The notes beneath the pieces were generated by a model. That model searched no databases and was not told the DNA's origin. It saw only the letters and a list, made by a program, of their open reading frames with translations. The position numbers and the translations under genes were made by a program. Shown piece after piece: positions 18,478 through 28,081 of a DNA stretch of 64,000 nt. How positions within the stretch are numbered: the stretch's first letter is position 1; every line of letters begins with the position of its first letter. Source of the stretch: Archaeoglobus sulfaticallidus PM70-1 (lineage in GTDB: Archaea > Halobacteriota > Archaeoglobi > Archaeoglobales > Archaeoglobaceae); assembly GCF_000385565.1 (NCBI RefSeq), contig NC_021169.1, positions 682,001-746,000 of the forward strand. The letters are read 5' to 3'.

Positions 18478-20112
18478 GTGGCTACACTACATGGTCAGCC
18501 GGTCTTGATCCTGAAGGAGGGAACCCAGAGGACTGTTGGTAGGGATGCTCAGAGACTGAATATAATGGCTGCGAAGGTTATTGCTGAGGCAGTTAAGAGC
18601 ACCCTCGGTCCAAAGGGAATGGACAAGATGCTTGTTGACAGTCTGGGTGATGTTGTCATCACGAATGATGGAGTTACAATCCTCAAGGAGATGGATGTTG
18701 AGCATCCAGCTGCAAAAATGATCATAGAGGTTGCAAAGACACAGGAGGATGAGGTTGGAGACGGCACAACTACTGCTGTAGTTCTCGCTGGTGAGTTCCT
18801 CAGGAAAGCTGAGGAGCTGCTCGAGCAGGAGATTCACCCAACGATAATAGCAAGAGGTTACAGACTGGCTGCCAACAAGGCGATGGAGGTTCTTGACAGC
18901 ATTGCAGAGAAGATAGATGTCAACGATGAGGAGAAGCTGAAGAGGATCGCTTCAACAGCCATAACGGGCAAGCACGCAGAGTATGCTGTTGGCTATCTGG
19001 CTGAGCTGGTGGTTCAGACAATAAAGGCAGTAGCTGAGGATGAGAACGGAAAGTACAAGGTTGATCTCGACAATGTCAAGCTCGAGAAGAGACAGGGCGG
19101 TGGAATTGAGGATACAAAGCTCGTGAAGGGTATAGTGATTGACAAAGAGGTTGTGCACCCATCAATGCCGAAGAGAATAAAGGATGCGAAGATCGCAGTT
19201 CTGAAGACAGCACTGGAAGTCAAGGAGACCGAGACCGATGCAGAGATAAGAATAACCGATCCAGAGATGCTCCAGAAGTTCATCGAGCAGGAAGAGAAGA
19301 TGCTGAAAGACATGGTCGATACACTGGTTAACGCTGGAGCGAATGTTGTCTTCTGCCAGAAGGGTATCGATGATCTTGCACAGTACTACCTAGCAAAAGC
19401 CGGAGTGCTTGCGGTAAGGAGGGTCAGGCAGAGCGACATCGACAAGATCGCAAAGGCAACTGGCGCCAAGATACTCACAGATCTAAGAGATGTTAAGCCA
19501 GAGGATCTCGGTACCGCAGAACTCGTCGAGGAGAGGAAGATCGGCGATGAGAAGATGGTGTTCATCGAGGGCTGCAAGAATCCAAAGGCTGTGACAGTGC
19601 TGATCAGAGGTGGTACCGAGCACATCGTTGATGAGGTCGAGAGGTCTCTGACCGATGCACTGAAGGTCACAAAAGTTGCTGTCGAGAGCGGATATGTTGT
19701 TGCCGGCGGTGGTGCTCCAGAGGCCGAGATCAGCCTGAAGCTCAAGCAGTGGGCTCCAACCCTTGGTGGAAGAGAGCAGCTGGCTGCCGAGGCTTTCGCA
19801 AATGCGCTTGAGGTTATCCCAAGAGCACTGGCCGAGAACGCTGGACTCGACCCAATAGACATCATCGTTGAGATCAGAAAGGCCCATGAGGAGGGCAAGA
19901 AGACCTATGGCGTTGATGTCTTCGACGGCAAGGTCAAGTGCATGATGGAGAAGGGAGTCCTCGAGCCGCTCAAGGTCAAGAAGCAGGCTATAAGCAGTGC
20001 TACAGAGGTCGCCATAATGATACTGAGAATCGACGATGTAATTGCTGCAAAGGGAATGGAGACCGGCAAGGGTGGAGAGGACACTGACACGGACAGCGAG
20101 GACAGCGACTAA
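18478..20112 (+). CDS. Thermosome subunit (group II chaperonin)
   Basis: 544 residues from GTG at 18478 after GGGGGTGAGATA. Group II landmarks: [88 protein letters not shown] and VDVFDGK. The C-terminal tail is short and acidic ([13 protein letters not shown]). It folds proteins in an ATP-driven double ring. Which of the paralogous subunits it is (alpha or beta) cannot be decided here. It probably has its own promoter and is expected to be heat-induced. Confidence 0.96.
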   Translation: MATLHGQPVLILKEGTQRTVGRDAQRLNIMAAKVIAEAVKSTLGPKGMDKMLVDSLGDVVITNDGVTILKEMDVEHPAAKMIIEVAKTQEDEVGDGTTTAVVLAGEFLRKAEELLEQEIHPTIIARGYRLAANKAMEVLDSIAEKIDVNDEEKLKRIASTAITGKHAEYAVGYLAELVVQTIKAVAEDENGKYKVDLDNVKLEKRQGGGIEDTKLVKGIVIDKEVVHPSMPKRIKDAKIAVLKTALEVKETETDAEIRITDPEMLQKFIEQEEKMLKDMVDTLVNAGANVVFCQKGIDDLAQYYLAKAGVLAVRRVRQSDIDKIAKATGAKILTDLRDVKPEDLGTAELVEERKIGDEKMVFIEGCKNPKAVTVLIRGGTEHIVDEVERSLTDALKVTKVAVESGYVVAGGGAPEAEISLKLKQWAPTLGGREQLAAEAFANALEVIPRALAENAGLDPIDIIVEIRKAHEEGKKTYGVDVFDGKVKCMMEKGVLEPLKVKKQAISSATEVAIMILRIDDVIAAKGMETGKGGEDTDTDSEDSD

Positions 20113-20351
20113 ATAAATTCTAATTTTTAATTTTATTTGCTTTTCTTCGTTTAGCTGTTTTGGCGATGTGCTTACTGTTTGACTCAAGCAGATCTATATT
20201 AGCATATTTAATTTTAAGATACCATAATGATGTGATATTTTTTACAGGATGTGTTTGATCATTGAGTGGATTGATTTCAAAAATTTTAATCAAAATTAAA
20301 GGCAGAATGAAGGGAAAATTATATAAATTAGTTGTTTCAATTTTCTATTGA

Positions 20352-20785
20352 ATGTCGGAAGGTGACATACTGGTTGAAAGGCTCGAAAAAAAATAATTGA
20401 AAAGGATAGAGAGATTGCGGAGTTGAAGAAGATGCTGTCACTGAAGGACATGGAGCTTGAGGAACTGAAAAAGAGCATAGTTAAAGAGGTAAAAAACGAG
20501 CTTCTGTTCGAGTTCAAGAAGGTCAAAGAGCTTGAAGCAAAAATAATAGAGTTCTCAAAGCTGATCGATGCCCTGTCATCTGAAGTGCTCTACCTGAAGA
20601 GTGAACTCAAGAAAATGGACGAGAGTAAAGAGACCCGAAAGGAGGATAGAGTGCTCGAAGACAGAAGGGTTGCTAAGGAAAGAGTAATTGAGAAGAGAGT
20701 GGACGATGAGGATGTCGAACTGCTAACTGCAGAGGAAAAGAAAACCAGAGAAGATGAGGATGACGGAATCATTTACTGTGATTAA
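20352..20785 (+). pseudogene. Coiled-coil protein upstream of smc, reading frame shifted at an A8 run
   Basis: ATG at 20352 opens MSEGDILVERLEKK and stops at TAA 20394. From the run of eight A (20386-20393) the other frame continues IIEKDREIAELKKMLSLKD without a break to 20785, giving one coherent coiled coil of about 144 residues with an acidic end (EDEDDGIIYCD). One more A would restore the frame. It could be a disrupted gene, a sequence error, or slippage on A-A-A (ribosomal -1 shift or transcript slippage). An internal TTG at 20423 could start a 120-residue product. The heptad-rich sequence and position six bases before smc suggest a chromosome-structure role, but that is inference. Confidence 0.65.
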
Positions 20786-20790
20786 AGTTT

Positions 20791-23700
20791 ATGTACATCA
20801 AGAAGATAGTCCTGAAAAACTTTAAATCATTTAATAAAAAAGTTGAAATTCCCTTTTTTAAGGGATTTACCGTTATCAGCGGCCCCAACGGGAGCGGGAA
20901 GTCGAATATTGTAGATGCGATACTTTTCTGTCTTGGATTGACTCCATCGACAAGATACCTGAGAGCGGACAGGGTTGGAGACCTCATATATTCTGGAAAT
21001 GGAAAGCTGGGCGAAGCTGAGGTTACCGTTATTTTCGACAACGATGGAGAAGAGATAAAGATCACCAGAAAGATAAAGAGAACGAGCAAGGGCAACTACA
21101 CCTACAACTACTTAAACGGGAAATCCGTTAATCTGGCTGAGATTCAGAGGCTTTTGCAGAACTTTGGCATATACAGCGATGCGTACAATGTCGTGATGCA
21201 GGGAGATGTCACAAGAATAGCTGAAATGACACCATTTCAAAGAAGGAAGATCATAGACGATATAGCCGGAATTTCAGAATTTGATGAGAAGAAAGCAAAA
21301 GCCATAGAGGAGCTTGAAGCTGTCAGGGAGAACATAGAGCGGATAAACACGATACTCATCGAAGTTAGCAACCAGCTTGAGCAGTTGAAGGCTGATAGGG
21401 AAGAAGCTCTCAGATACAAATCGCTCATAGAGGAAAAGGAGCTGAATTTGAAGTATCTAAAGATCAACAAGTTCCTGAGCCTAAACAGGAGAAAAAGAAT
21501 GATTAAAAGGGACATAGAGAACCTTGAGATGAGAAAAGATAAGATTTTGAAGGAGATCATTGATATCAACTCGAAGCTGAACGAGCTGAACACGAAAGCC
21601 GATGAAATCTCAGCAGAAATATACAGACTCGCTGATGAAAGCTATAAAACTATACAGAACGAAATAATTGAGATATCCTCAAAAAGGGAGGGGCTGAAGA
21701 GCTCAATTGAGATGAAAAAGAAGGAGATAAAGGACATTGAGGATGAAAAAACCAAGCTCCTCGTTTCGATATCAAAGCTGAAAGAAGAGGTGTCGAAGGT
21801 TGAGGAGGAATTACAGAAGTTCTCCATCCAAAAGATGAGTGTTCAGGAGGTTCTTGACGATCTGGAGTCCAAGAAGAGCCTGATCATTTCAAAGCTCAAT
21901 CTGATGGATTCAGCATACTCAGAGCTCAGAGATCAGTTGCTGAAGAAGAAAGAGATCCTTGATGAACTGAAGGAAAGGAAATCAAGCAAGGTCAACGAGA
22001 GAGACAGGCTGCTGGAGGTTATCAGAAGGATAGGGATGGAGATTGAGGACATTGAAGGCGAGATCGAGACGCTCAGAAAGGAGAGCATAACGCTGAATGA
22101 AGAGTTGAAGGAGCTGAATAAAAAATACAAGGAAGTTGAGAAGGAGCTGGAAGCTGCCATAAAGAGAAGGAATGAGGCAGATAATAAGATATTCTCCATA
22201 CGGAATCAGATTTCCTCACTTGAAGAAGAGAAGAAGAATTTAGAGGTGGAGCTTTCAAAGATTAAGGCTCAGCTCTCTTTGCTTGAGAGCAGCTTCTCCA
22301 AGGCTGTTGAGTTGATTCTGGAAGCTAAAAGCAGAAAAGCCATGCCGGGTGTTTTCGGGACAGTATCCCAGCTGTGTGAGGTCGATGAGAAGTTTGCAGT
22401 AGCACTGGAGGTTTCTGCGGGGAACTCCCTGCAATATCTGGTTGTTGAGAATGAGGATGATGCGATAAGGTGTATCAAGTATCTCAAGCAAATAGATGGA
22501 GGTAGAGCAACATTCATACCTCTTAACAAGATAAAGAAGAATTTTGGAGATATAAAGCTTGATAGGAGCGTTTTGAAAGAGAAAGGTGTTATCGATTACG
22601 CGATAAACCTGATAAAGTGTGAAAAGAAGTTCAAACCCGTTTTCAACTTCGTGTATCGGGACACGCTTGTGGTTGAGGACATCGACACGGCCAAGAGGTT
22701 AATGGATGGCAGAAGGATAGTTACGCTTGATGGAGATATAGTTGAGAGAGCCGGAACGATAAGCGGTGGCAGCAAACAGAAGAGCAAGGGCATTCTGGCA
22801 ACAAAAGAGCTTTTCGAGAAGGAGAAGAAGCTTGAAGAGGAAATAACAGTTATAGAGAGTAGAAAAGCCGAGATGCTGGGGAATCTGAGGTTGGTTGAAG
22901 AGGAAAGGAGGATTCATCAGAGCAATGTGGAGGAGATCAACTCCAGACTCTCCGAATTGAGCAGTAAAATATCCGTTGCCGAATCCAAGCTGAGAGATAA
23001 CGAGAACAGGATTGAAGAATTGAAGGAGAAGCTCACATACAAGCAGAAAGAGAGAGCTGAGATCTACGAAAGAATGTCTGGGGTTGAAGAGGAGATAGAA
23101 AAGATAGATGAGGAGATCAGAAAGATTTCTGGAGAGATAGAAGAAATAGAGGCAAAGATGAGGGGCAGCGAGATCCCGGCACTTACAAGAAAGCTTGAGG
23201 AGATCAAAGAGGAAATAGACAGAAATAGCAGAGCCATGTATTCCATAACCAAGAATCTCGAGAATTCTGAGTTCAAGCTGCAACAGCTCAAGGACCTCGT
23301 GCTGGAGAAAGAGATCAAAATTGATGAGCTTGACAGGAAAATAGAGAACCTCAAAAAGGAGATAGAAAACGATAGCCAGCTTTATAGCGAGCTTGGAGAG
23401 AGACTTATCACACTGAAGGAAAAGGAGAAGGAAGTAGGAGAATCCGTTAAGGATCTCAGAGATAAAAGATCAAAGCTGCTTGCCGAGATCAAAAAACTCG
23501 AGAAAGATAGAGATGAAAAGAGGTTCGAGGTTACCGGAATCGAAGAGACCATAAAAGCGAAGGAAGAGAGTCTGAAAGATATAGAAGAGCAAATCCGGGA
23601 GCTTGGAGAGATAGAGTATGATGAGGAAGAGGTACAGAATATACCAAGAATGGAGCATGTGAAAAGAAGACTTGAAGAGATAGAGCTTGAGCTGAAGAAG

Positions 23701-24294
23701 TTCGGAGATGTCAACCTGAAAGCAATACAGGATTATGAAGAGGTGAAAGCGAGGAAGGAAGAGCTCATGAGCAAGAAACTTACTCTTGAGAAGGAAAGGA
23801 GTGAGATACTGGAAAAGATAGAGAGATACGAGAAGATGAAGAGGGATACCTTCTTCGAGACATTCAACGCGATAAACATGCACTTCAAAGAGATAATTTC
23901 GAAACTCGCTGAGGGAGAAGGCGAACTGTACCTCGACAATGCTGATGATCCGTTCAATAGCGGGCTGTACATGAGAGTTAGAGTTAGAGACAAGCCCATT
24001 CAGAAAATAGAGTCGATGAGCGGTGGAGAGAAGAGCCTTGTGGCCTTATCGCTGATATTCGCGATCCAAAAGTTCAAGCCCGCACCATTCTACGCCTTCG
24101 ACGAGGTGGACATGTTCCTTGACGGCATAAATGTAGAGAAGGTCGCGAAGCTGATAAGCGAGAGATCTAAGAACGCTCAGTTCATTGTGGTGTCACTCAG
24201 GAAGCCCATGCTCGAGAAAGCAGATTCAATCGTTGGGGTAACCCTCTCCAAAGATAACTCCTCAACTGTAACAGGAATAAAGATGAAGGCCTGA
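20791..24294 (+). CDS. smc: Chromosome segregation protein SMC
   Basis: 1167 residues, full length. Walker A is GPNGSGKSN (31-39), the ABC signature is MSGGEKSLVALSLIF, and Walker B is FYAFDEVDMFLDG near the C-terminus. Two long coiled-coil arms (about 170-500 and 680-1010) flank a hinge (GVFGTVSQLCEVDEKFAVALE onward, with GGRATFIPL and GTISGGSKQ). SMC dimers with ScpA and ScpB form condensin-like rings that organise and segregate chromosomes. It is followed directly by scpA and scpB, a classic operon. Confidence 0.97.
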   Translation: MYIKKIVLKNFKSFNKKVEIPFFKGFTVISGPNGSGKSNIVDAILFCLGLTPSTRYLRADRVGDLIYSGNGKLGEAEVTVIFDNDGEEIKITRKIKRTSKGNYTYNYLNGKSVNLAEIQRLLQNFGIYSDAYNVVMQGDVTRIAEMTPFQRRKIIDDIAGISEFDEKKAKAIEELEAVRENIERINTILIEVSNQLEQLKADREEALRYKSLIEEKELNLKYLKINKFLSLNRRKRMIKRDIENLEMRKDKILKEIIDINSKLNELNTKADEISAEIYRLADESYKTIQNEIIEISSKREGLKSSIEMKKKEIKDIEDEKTKLLVSISKLKEEVSKVEEELQKFSIQKMSVQEVLDDLESKKSLIISKLNLMDSAYSELRDQLLKKKEILDELKERKSSKVNERDRLLEVIRRIGMEIEDIEGEIETLRKESITLNEELKELNKKYKEVEKELEAAIKRRNEADNKIFSIRNQISSLEEEKKNLEVELSKIKAQLSLLESSFSKAVELILEAKSRKAMPGVFGTVSQLCEVDEKFAVALEVSAGNSLQYLVVENEDDAIRCIKYLKQIDGGRATFIPLNKIKKNFGDIKLDRSVLKEKGVIDYAINLIKCEKKFKPVFNFVYRDTLVVEDIDTAKRLMDGRRIVTLDGDIVERAGTISGGSKQKSKGILATKELFEKEKKLEEEITVIESRKAEMLGNLRLVEEERRIHQSNVEEINSRLSELSSKISVAESKLRDNENRIEELKEKLTYKQKERAEIYERMSGVEEEIEKIDEEIRKISGEIEEIEAKMRGSEIPALTRKLEEIKEEIDRNSRAMYSITKNLENSEFKLQQLKDLVLEKEIKIDELDRKIENLKKEIENDSQLYSELGERLITLKEKEKEVGESVKDLRDKRSKLLAEIKKLEKDRDEKRFEVTGIEETIKAKEESLKDIEEQIRELGEIEYDEEEVQNIPRMEHVKRRLEEIELELKKFGDVNLKAIQDYEEVKARKEELMSKKLTLEKERSEILEKIERYEKMKRDTFFETFNAINMHFKEIISKLAEGEGELYLDNADDPFNSGLYMRVRVRDKPIQKIESMSGGEKSLVALSLIFAIQKFKPAPFYAFDEVDMFLDGINVEKVAKLISERSKNAQFIVVSLRKPMLEKADSIVGVTLSKDNSSTVTGIKMKA

Positions 24295-24300
24295 TAGAAC

Positions 24301-25026
24301 ATGACTCCTGAAAATCTTGAAGATCCGATAGAATTGCTCGTTGAGATGGCGAAGAGGGGAGAGATAGATCCGTGGAACATCGATGTGATAGATGTGGCCT
24401 CAAAGTTTCTTGAAAAACTTGAGAAGGCCCAAAAGCTCGATCTGAGGATTTCCGGAAGGGTTTTACTCTATGCAGCAATCCTTGTAAGAATGAAAGCTGA
24501 GATCCTTGCCAACGAAGCTTTAATGACCAGAGGGGGGGCTGAAGAGGAGGTTGAGGAGGAGAGCTACATCCCCGACGAGATCGATTTCGATACCTTCCCA
24601 TTCGATTTTGATGAGAAACCAAGCGAGAGACCAGACAAGAAAGAGACAGAGAATTATGATCTGCCAAAGAGAAGAACCGTCAGAAGATTCACAACCCTCG
24701 ATGACCTGATAAAAGAGCTGGAGATGGCTGAAAGAGTTGAGAGAAGAAAGAGAGTCAGGAAAAAAGTGGTCAGAGAGGTCGAGGATCCACTGAAGGTTCC
24801 ACATGAAGAGAACATTGAGGAGACGCTCATAAGGATTGAAGCGGAACTCCTGAAGTACTTCAGAATAAAGGATGCAATTCTCTTTTCCGAGCTTGTAGGA
24901 ATGAAAGAAAGAAAGGAGAAGGTCACATACTTCCTTTCAATCCTGCACCTCGCATACAGGAAGATAATCGAACTGAGGCAGGAAAGGATTTTTGAAGAGG
25001 ATATTGAGATAAGGTTGATCAGATAA
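24301..25026 (+). CDS. scpA: Segregation and condensation protein A (kleisin)
   Basis: 241 residues starting six bases after smc. The N-terminal kleisin signature PIELLVEMAKRGEIDPWNIDVIDVASKFLE binds the SMC neck, YAAILVRMKAEIL follows, an acidic linker occupies about 80-125, and a C-terminal winged helix (VTYFLSILHLAYRKIIELRQ) binds the SMC head. Its placement between smc and scpB confirms the role as bridging kleisin. Confidence 0.94.
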   Translation: MTPENLEDPIELLVEMAKRGEIDPWNIDVIDVASKFLEKLEKAQKLDLRISGRVLLYAAILVRMKAEILANEALMTRGGAEEEVEEESYIPDEIDFDTFPFDFDEKPSERPDKKETENYDLPKRRTVRRFTTLDDLIKELEMAERVERRKRVRKKVVREVEDPLKVPHEENIEETLIRIEAELLKYFRIKDAILFSELVGMKERKEKVTYFLSILHLAYRKIIELRQERIFEEDIEIRLIR

Positions 25027-25050
25027 ATCGAGGGTTAGCAGGTAGATAAC

Positions 25051-25593
25051 ATGGAAGATAAAAACGAAAACGAGGTAAGGAAGATCGTTGAGGCTATTCT
25101 TTTCTCCTCATCTGAACCAATATCCCCATCGAAAATAGCGAGGATTGTCAGGGTCAAGACTGAGATTGTTGAGAAAGTTCTCAGAGATCTTGTTCACGAG
25201 TACAATATAAGGGATAGCTCAATAGAGATTATTGAGCTTAAAGGTAGCTATTTGATGAGGGTTAAGCCGAATTACACCAGATTCGTTGACAGATTCAGCG
25301 AAAAAGATCTCGACAGAGGTACGAGGAGGACTCTAGTTGTTATAGCGATCAGGCAGCCAATAAAGCTATCCGAGCTTGCTAAGATCAGGGGTAACAGGTG
25401 CTACGAGCATGTAAAGAAGCTTGAGGAGATCGGGTTCATAGAGACCAGGAAGGAGGGCAGGAGCAAGATAATCACAACCACCAAGTACTTCGCAAAATAC
25501 TATGGGCTAGAAAAAAGCGATCCAGAGTATGTAAGGGAATTTTTCAGCGAGTTACAGAAGAAGGGCAAGCTTTCTGATTACAGCAGGGAATAA
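25051..25593 (+). CDS. scpB: Segregation and condensation protein B
   Basis: 180 residues with two winged-helix domains: KIVEAILFSSSEPISPSKIARIV at the N-terminus and RRTLVVIAIRQPIKLSELAKIRGNRCYEHVKKL in the second half, plus TTKYFAKYYGL near the end. ScpB dimers bind the kleisin ScpA. It is the last gene of the smc-scpA-scpB operon, 24 bases after scpA. Confidence 0.92.
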   Translation: MEDKNENEVRKIVEAILFSSSEPISPSKIARIVRVKTEIVEKVLRDLVHEYNIRDSSIEIIELKGSYLMRVKPNYTRFVDRFSEKDLDRGTRRTLVVIAIRQPIKLSELAKIRGNRCYEHVKKLEEIGFIETRKEGRSKIITTTKYFAKYYGLEKSDPEYVREFFSELQKKGKLSDYSRE

Positions 25594-25659
25594 CTTTGAT
25601 GGTACAAATTTTGCAAAAGAATTCGCAAACTTTTTCTTGCAGTACCTTAGAGATTATTC

Positions 25660-26349
25660 ATGGATTTTATTATAATCTCTGTCGGCAACGAACTTTTGAG
25701 TGGAGATACAGCAAACTCGAATTCAGTATACATGGCAAAAAAGCTTGTTCAAATGGGACACAGGGTTAAGAGGATCATCGTAATTCCGGACGATGTTGAT
25801 GAGATTGCCGAGGAGGTCAGGAAGGCAAGCGAAAAGGCTGATTTTGTGCTCGTTACCGGCGGGCTAGGAGCGACCCACGACGATGTTACTGCTGAGGGGA
25901 TAGCGAAAGCCTTCAATGTCGAGCTTGTGGTTGATGAAAAAACTGCCAACCGCCTCAGAAGGTTCTCCAGAAATGAAGAAGCAATAAGGAAGGTTGCATC
26001 CGTCCCGAAAGGTTCTGAGATTATTCCAAACGACAGGGGTGCTGCTCCAGCATTCATATTCAGGAATGTGGCCGTTATGCCTGGAGTGCCTGCAGAGATG
26101 GAGGATACATTCAATAAGATCATAAAGAGGTTTTCCGAGGAGGAATACTATGAGGACACGCTCAAGGTTAATGGATATGAGAGTCAGATTCTGAAAGAGC
26201 TGAACAAAGTTGTGGAAGAATTTAAGGATGTTTCCATCGGTTCCTATCCAAAGCCGGGTTATGTTGTGATCAAGTTCTCTGGCAGGAATAAGGGGAGGGT
26301 TGAAGAGGCCAAGAAGAGGCTTGAAGAGCTTTTGAAGGTCAGAAAATGA
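25660..26349 (+). CDS. CinA-like molybdopterin-binding-domain protein
   Basis: 229 residues. It begins IISVGNELLSGDTANSNSVYMAKKL and contains the MoaB/Mog-type fold signature LVTGGLGATHDDVTAEGIAKAF followed by VMPGVPAEMEDTF, as in the N-terminal (COG1058) part of CinA. The C-terminal amidase half of bacterial CinA is absent, as is usual in archaea. Relatives are linked to nucleotide-pyrophosphate or ADP-ribose hydrolysis; the archaeal substrate is unproven. It overlaps the next gene by four bases (ATGA), so the two are coupled. Confidence 0.85.
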   Translation: MDFIIISVGNELLSGDTANSNSVYMAKKLVQMGHRVKRIIVIPDDVDEIAEEVRKASEKADFVLVTGGLGATHDDVTAEGIAKAFNVELVVDEKTANRLRRFSRNEEAIRKVASVPKGSEIIPNDRGAAPAFIFRNVAVMPGVPAEMEDTFNKIIKRFSEEEYYEDTLKVNGYESQILKELNKVVEEFKDVSIGSYPKPGYVVIKFSGRNKGRVEEAKKRLEELLKVRK

Positions 26350-27011
26350 AACCGTTCGTTTTTGTCAATATAGCTTCAAGTATAGATGGCAAGATAAGCG
26401 ATGAGAGCAGGAAGCAGGTGAGAATATCCTGCAGAGAGGACTTTCAGAGAGTGGATAGACTGAGGGCCTTCTCAGATGCCATCATGGTAGGTATAGGAAC
26501 GGTTCTGTCAGATGATCCATCTCTGACAGTGAAAGATGAGAGGCTCAGGTATGAGCGGGTTCAAGCTGGCAAGGACGAGAATCCTATCAGAGTGGTTGTG
26601 GATAGCAGACTGAGAATACCGCTAAATGCGAAAATTCTGGATGATAGAGCGAGAACGATAGTTGCCACCACCGAGAAAGGTCTTGAAAGGGTAAAGCTCA
26701 TAGAGGAGAGAGCAGAGGTGGTTGTTTTTGGGCGAGAAAAGGTTGATCTCAGGCTGCTGTGTGAGTACCTCTACAAGATTGGAGTCAGAAGGTTGATGGT
26801 AGAGGGTGGAGGAACGCTGATAAACTCGCTGCTGAGAGAGAAGATGATAGACGAGTTCAACATCTACTACGGCAACATGATTATCGGTGGCAGGAACTCT
26901 CCTACGGTTGTCGATGGTGAATCATTTGCAGATCCGGTAAGGCTCGAGCTGATAAGCTGTCAGAAACTCGGGGAAGGTATTTTTACCAGATGGAGGGTTG
27001 TTTACAGATAG
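26346..27011 (+). CDS. 2,5-diamino-6-ribosylamino-4(3H)-pyrimidinone 5'-phosphate reductase
   Basis: 221 residues of the RibD C-terminal reductase family. FVFVNIASSIDGKISDESRKQ, FSDAIMVGIGTVLSDDPSLTV, PIRVVVDSRLRIPLNAKI and RRLMVEGGGTLINSLL are all family motifs (dihydrofolate-reductase-like fold). In archaea this stand-alone enzyme reduces the ribose of the riboflavin precursor with NAD(P)H. Start ATG overlaps the CinA-like stop. Confidence 0.92.
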   Translation: MKPFVFVNIASSIDGKISDESRKQVRISCREDFQRVDRLRAFSDAIMVGIGTVLSDDPSLTVKDERLRYERVQAGKDENPIRVVVDSRLRIPLNAKILDDRARTIVATTEKGLERVKLIEERAEVVVFGREKVDLRLLCEYLYKIGVRRLMVEGGGTLINSLLREKMIDEFNIYYGNMIIGGRNSPTVVDGESFADPVRLELISCQKLGEGIFTRWRVVYR

Positions 27012-27030
27012 GTTGTTTGCATGTGAGAAA

Positions 27031-27140
27031 CCATCAAAGCGTGACCTCCTTCCGCCAGTTCATTGATGGACATCTTGTGGGTTCAAGCGCATGCTATCCT
27101 CCCCACTTCGGGTAGGGCCACATGGAGTTGTCCCTATACT
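27031..27140 (-). mobile_element. Remnant of an IS200/IS605-type element: TnpB C-terminal tail and right-end hairpin
   Basis: On the minus strand an open frame ends ...GTTPCGPTRSGEDSMRLNPQDVHQ-stop (27140 to 27060), in the style of TnpB C-terminal tails. It is followed by GGCGGAAGGAGGTCAC, close to the conserved end of many such elements, inside a perfect 7-bp inverted repeat (CCATCAA 27031-27037, TTGATGG 27063-27069). No upstream TnpB RuvC or zinc-finger sequence remains; the frame is stopped before that. It fills the gap between the riboflavin reductase and ubiA genes. The call rests on style and the terminal motif, not a search. Confidence 0.45.
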
Positions 27141-27200
27141 CCTAAGAGTACAAAGTCCAAAAGCCTAAAAGTTTAAAATCCTCATGCGAGAGTCTGGTGC

Positions 27201-28070
27201 ATGGCTAAAGCCAAGGACTACCTGGACTTCATAAAAATTGAGCATACACTCTTTGCTCTCCCTTTTGCCTATACAGGTGCCTTTTTAGCAGCTGATGGAT
27301 GGTTTGGGTACCGGATCTTCTTCCTGATCCTTACAGCCTTTACAGGGCTCAGGGTGTTTGCCATGAGTATCAACAGGATAATCGATAGAGAAATAGACGC
27401 TCTTAATCCAAGAACATCCAGCAGACATCTTCCAAAGGGCATTATTTCTGTTAAAGAGGCTTACATCATCGCATTTCTCGGCCTGATCGTTTACTTCCTG
27501 TCAGCCTACCTGATAAACAGAACTGCATTCATGCTCTCACCCATACCGGCGATAACTGCATGGGTATATCCCTATTTAAAAAGATACACTTGTTTATCGC
27601 ACTTCGTTCTCGGACTCAACCTTGCCTACGCTCCCGGTGGAGGATGGGTGGCAGTAACAGACTCCATAAACATTTTTGGTAGCGAATTCATACCGTTCAT
27701 GCTCGGGATCGGGATCATGTTCTGGGTTGCCGGTTTTGACATTATATATGCCCTGCAGGATGTTGAGTTCGACAGAAAGTATGGGCTGCATTCTATAGGT
27801 GCTCACTTCGGGAGTGGAGTTGCAAAAATCGTTTCAGCGATAAGCCACATCCTGTTTTTCTCGATCTCTGCCTACACGCTCCTGTTCCATGTTGAAAGAA
27901 AGGTAATCCCCTATGGGCTGGCTGGAATTGCCATGCTTCTGATATTCGAGCATTACATCATAAGAGAGAAGTATGATGAGAAAAAAATTCAACTTGCGTT
28001 CTTTTATTCAAACGCTGTGATAAGTTCGCTTTTCCTTGGAACAATAATACTCAATGTTCTTTTGAAGTGA
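27201..28070 (+). CDS. UbiA-family prenyltransferase (probably MqnP-type, menaquinone synthesis)
   Basis: 289 residues, 8-9 membrane spans. Both Asp-rich prenyl-diphosphate motifs are present: NRIIDREIDALNPRTSSR and DVEFDRKYGLHSIG. The sequence type is that of 4-hydroxybenzoate/MqnP octaprenyltransferases, rather than the geranylgeranylglyceryl-phosphate synthases of the same superfamily. Archaeoglobales use menaquinone, so attachment of the isoprenoid chain to a futalosine-pathway aromatic acid is the likely job; that last step is inference. It stands alone. Confidence 0.83.
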   Translation: MAKAKDYLDFIKIEHTLFALPFAYTGAFLAADGWFGYRIFFLILTAFTGLRVFAMSINRIIDREIDALNPRTSSRHLPKGIISVKEAYIIAFLGLIVYFLSAYLINRTAFMLSPIPAITAWVYPYLKRYTCLSHFVLGLNLAYAPGGGWVAVTDSINIFGSEFIPFMLGIGIMFWVAGFDIIYALQDVEFDRKYGLHSIGAHFGSGVAKIVSAISHILFFSISAYTLLFHVERKVIPYGLAGIAMLLIFEHYIIREKYDEKKIQLAFFYSNAVISSLFLGTIILNVLLK

Positions 28071-28081
28071 AACACCGGAAT

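Noticed and set aside
19386-20187. Long antisense open frames (up to 234 residues) within the thermosome gene
   Set aside because: They mirror the codon pattern of the strongly coding thermosome frame, have biased composition and no recognisable motif.
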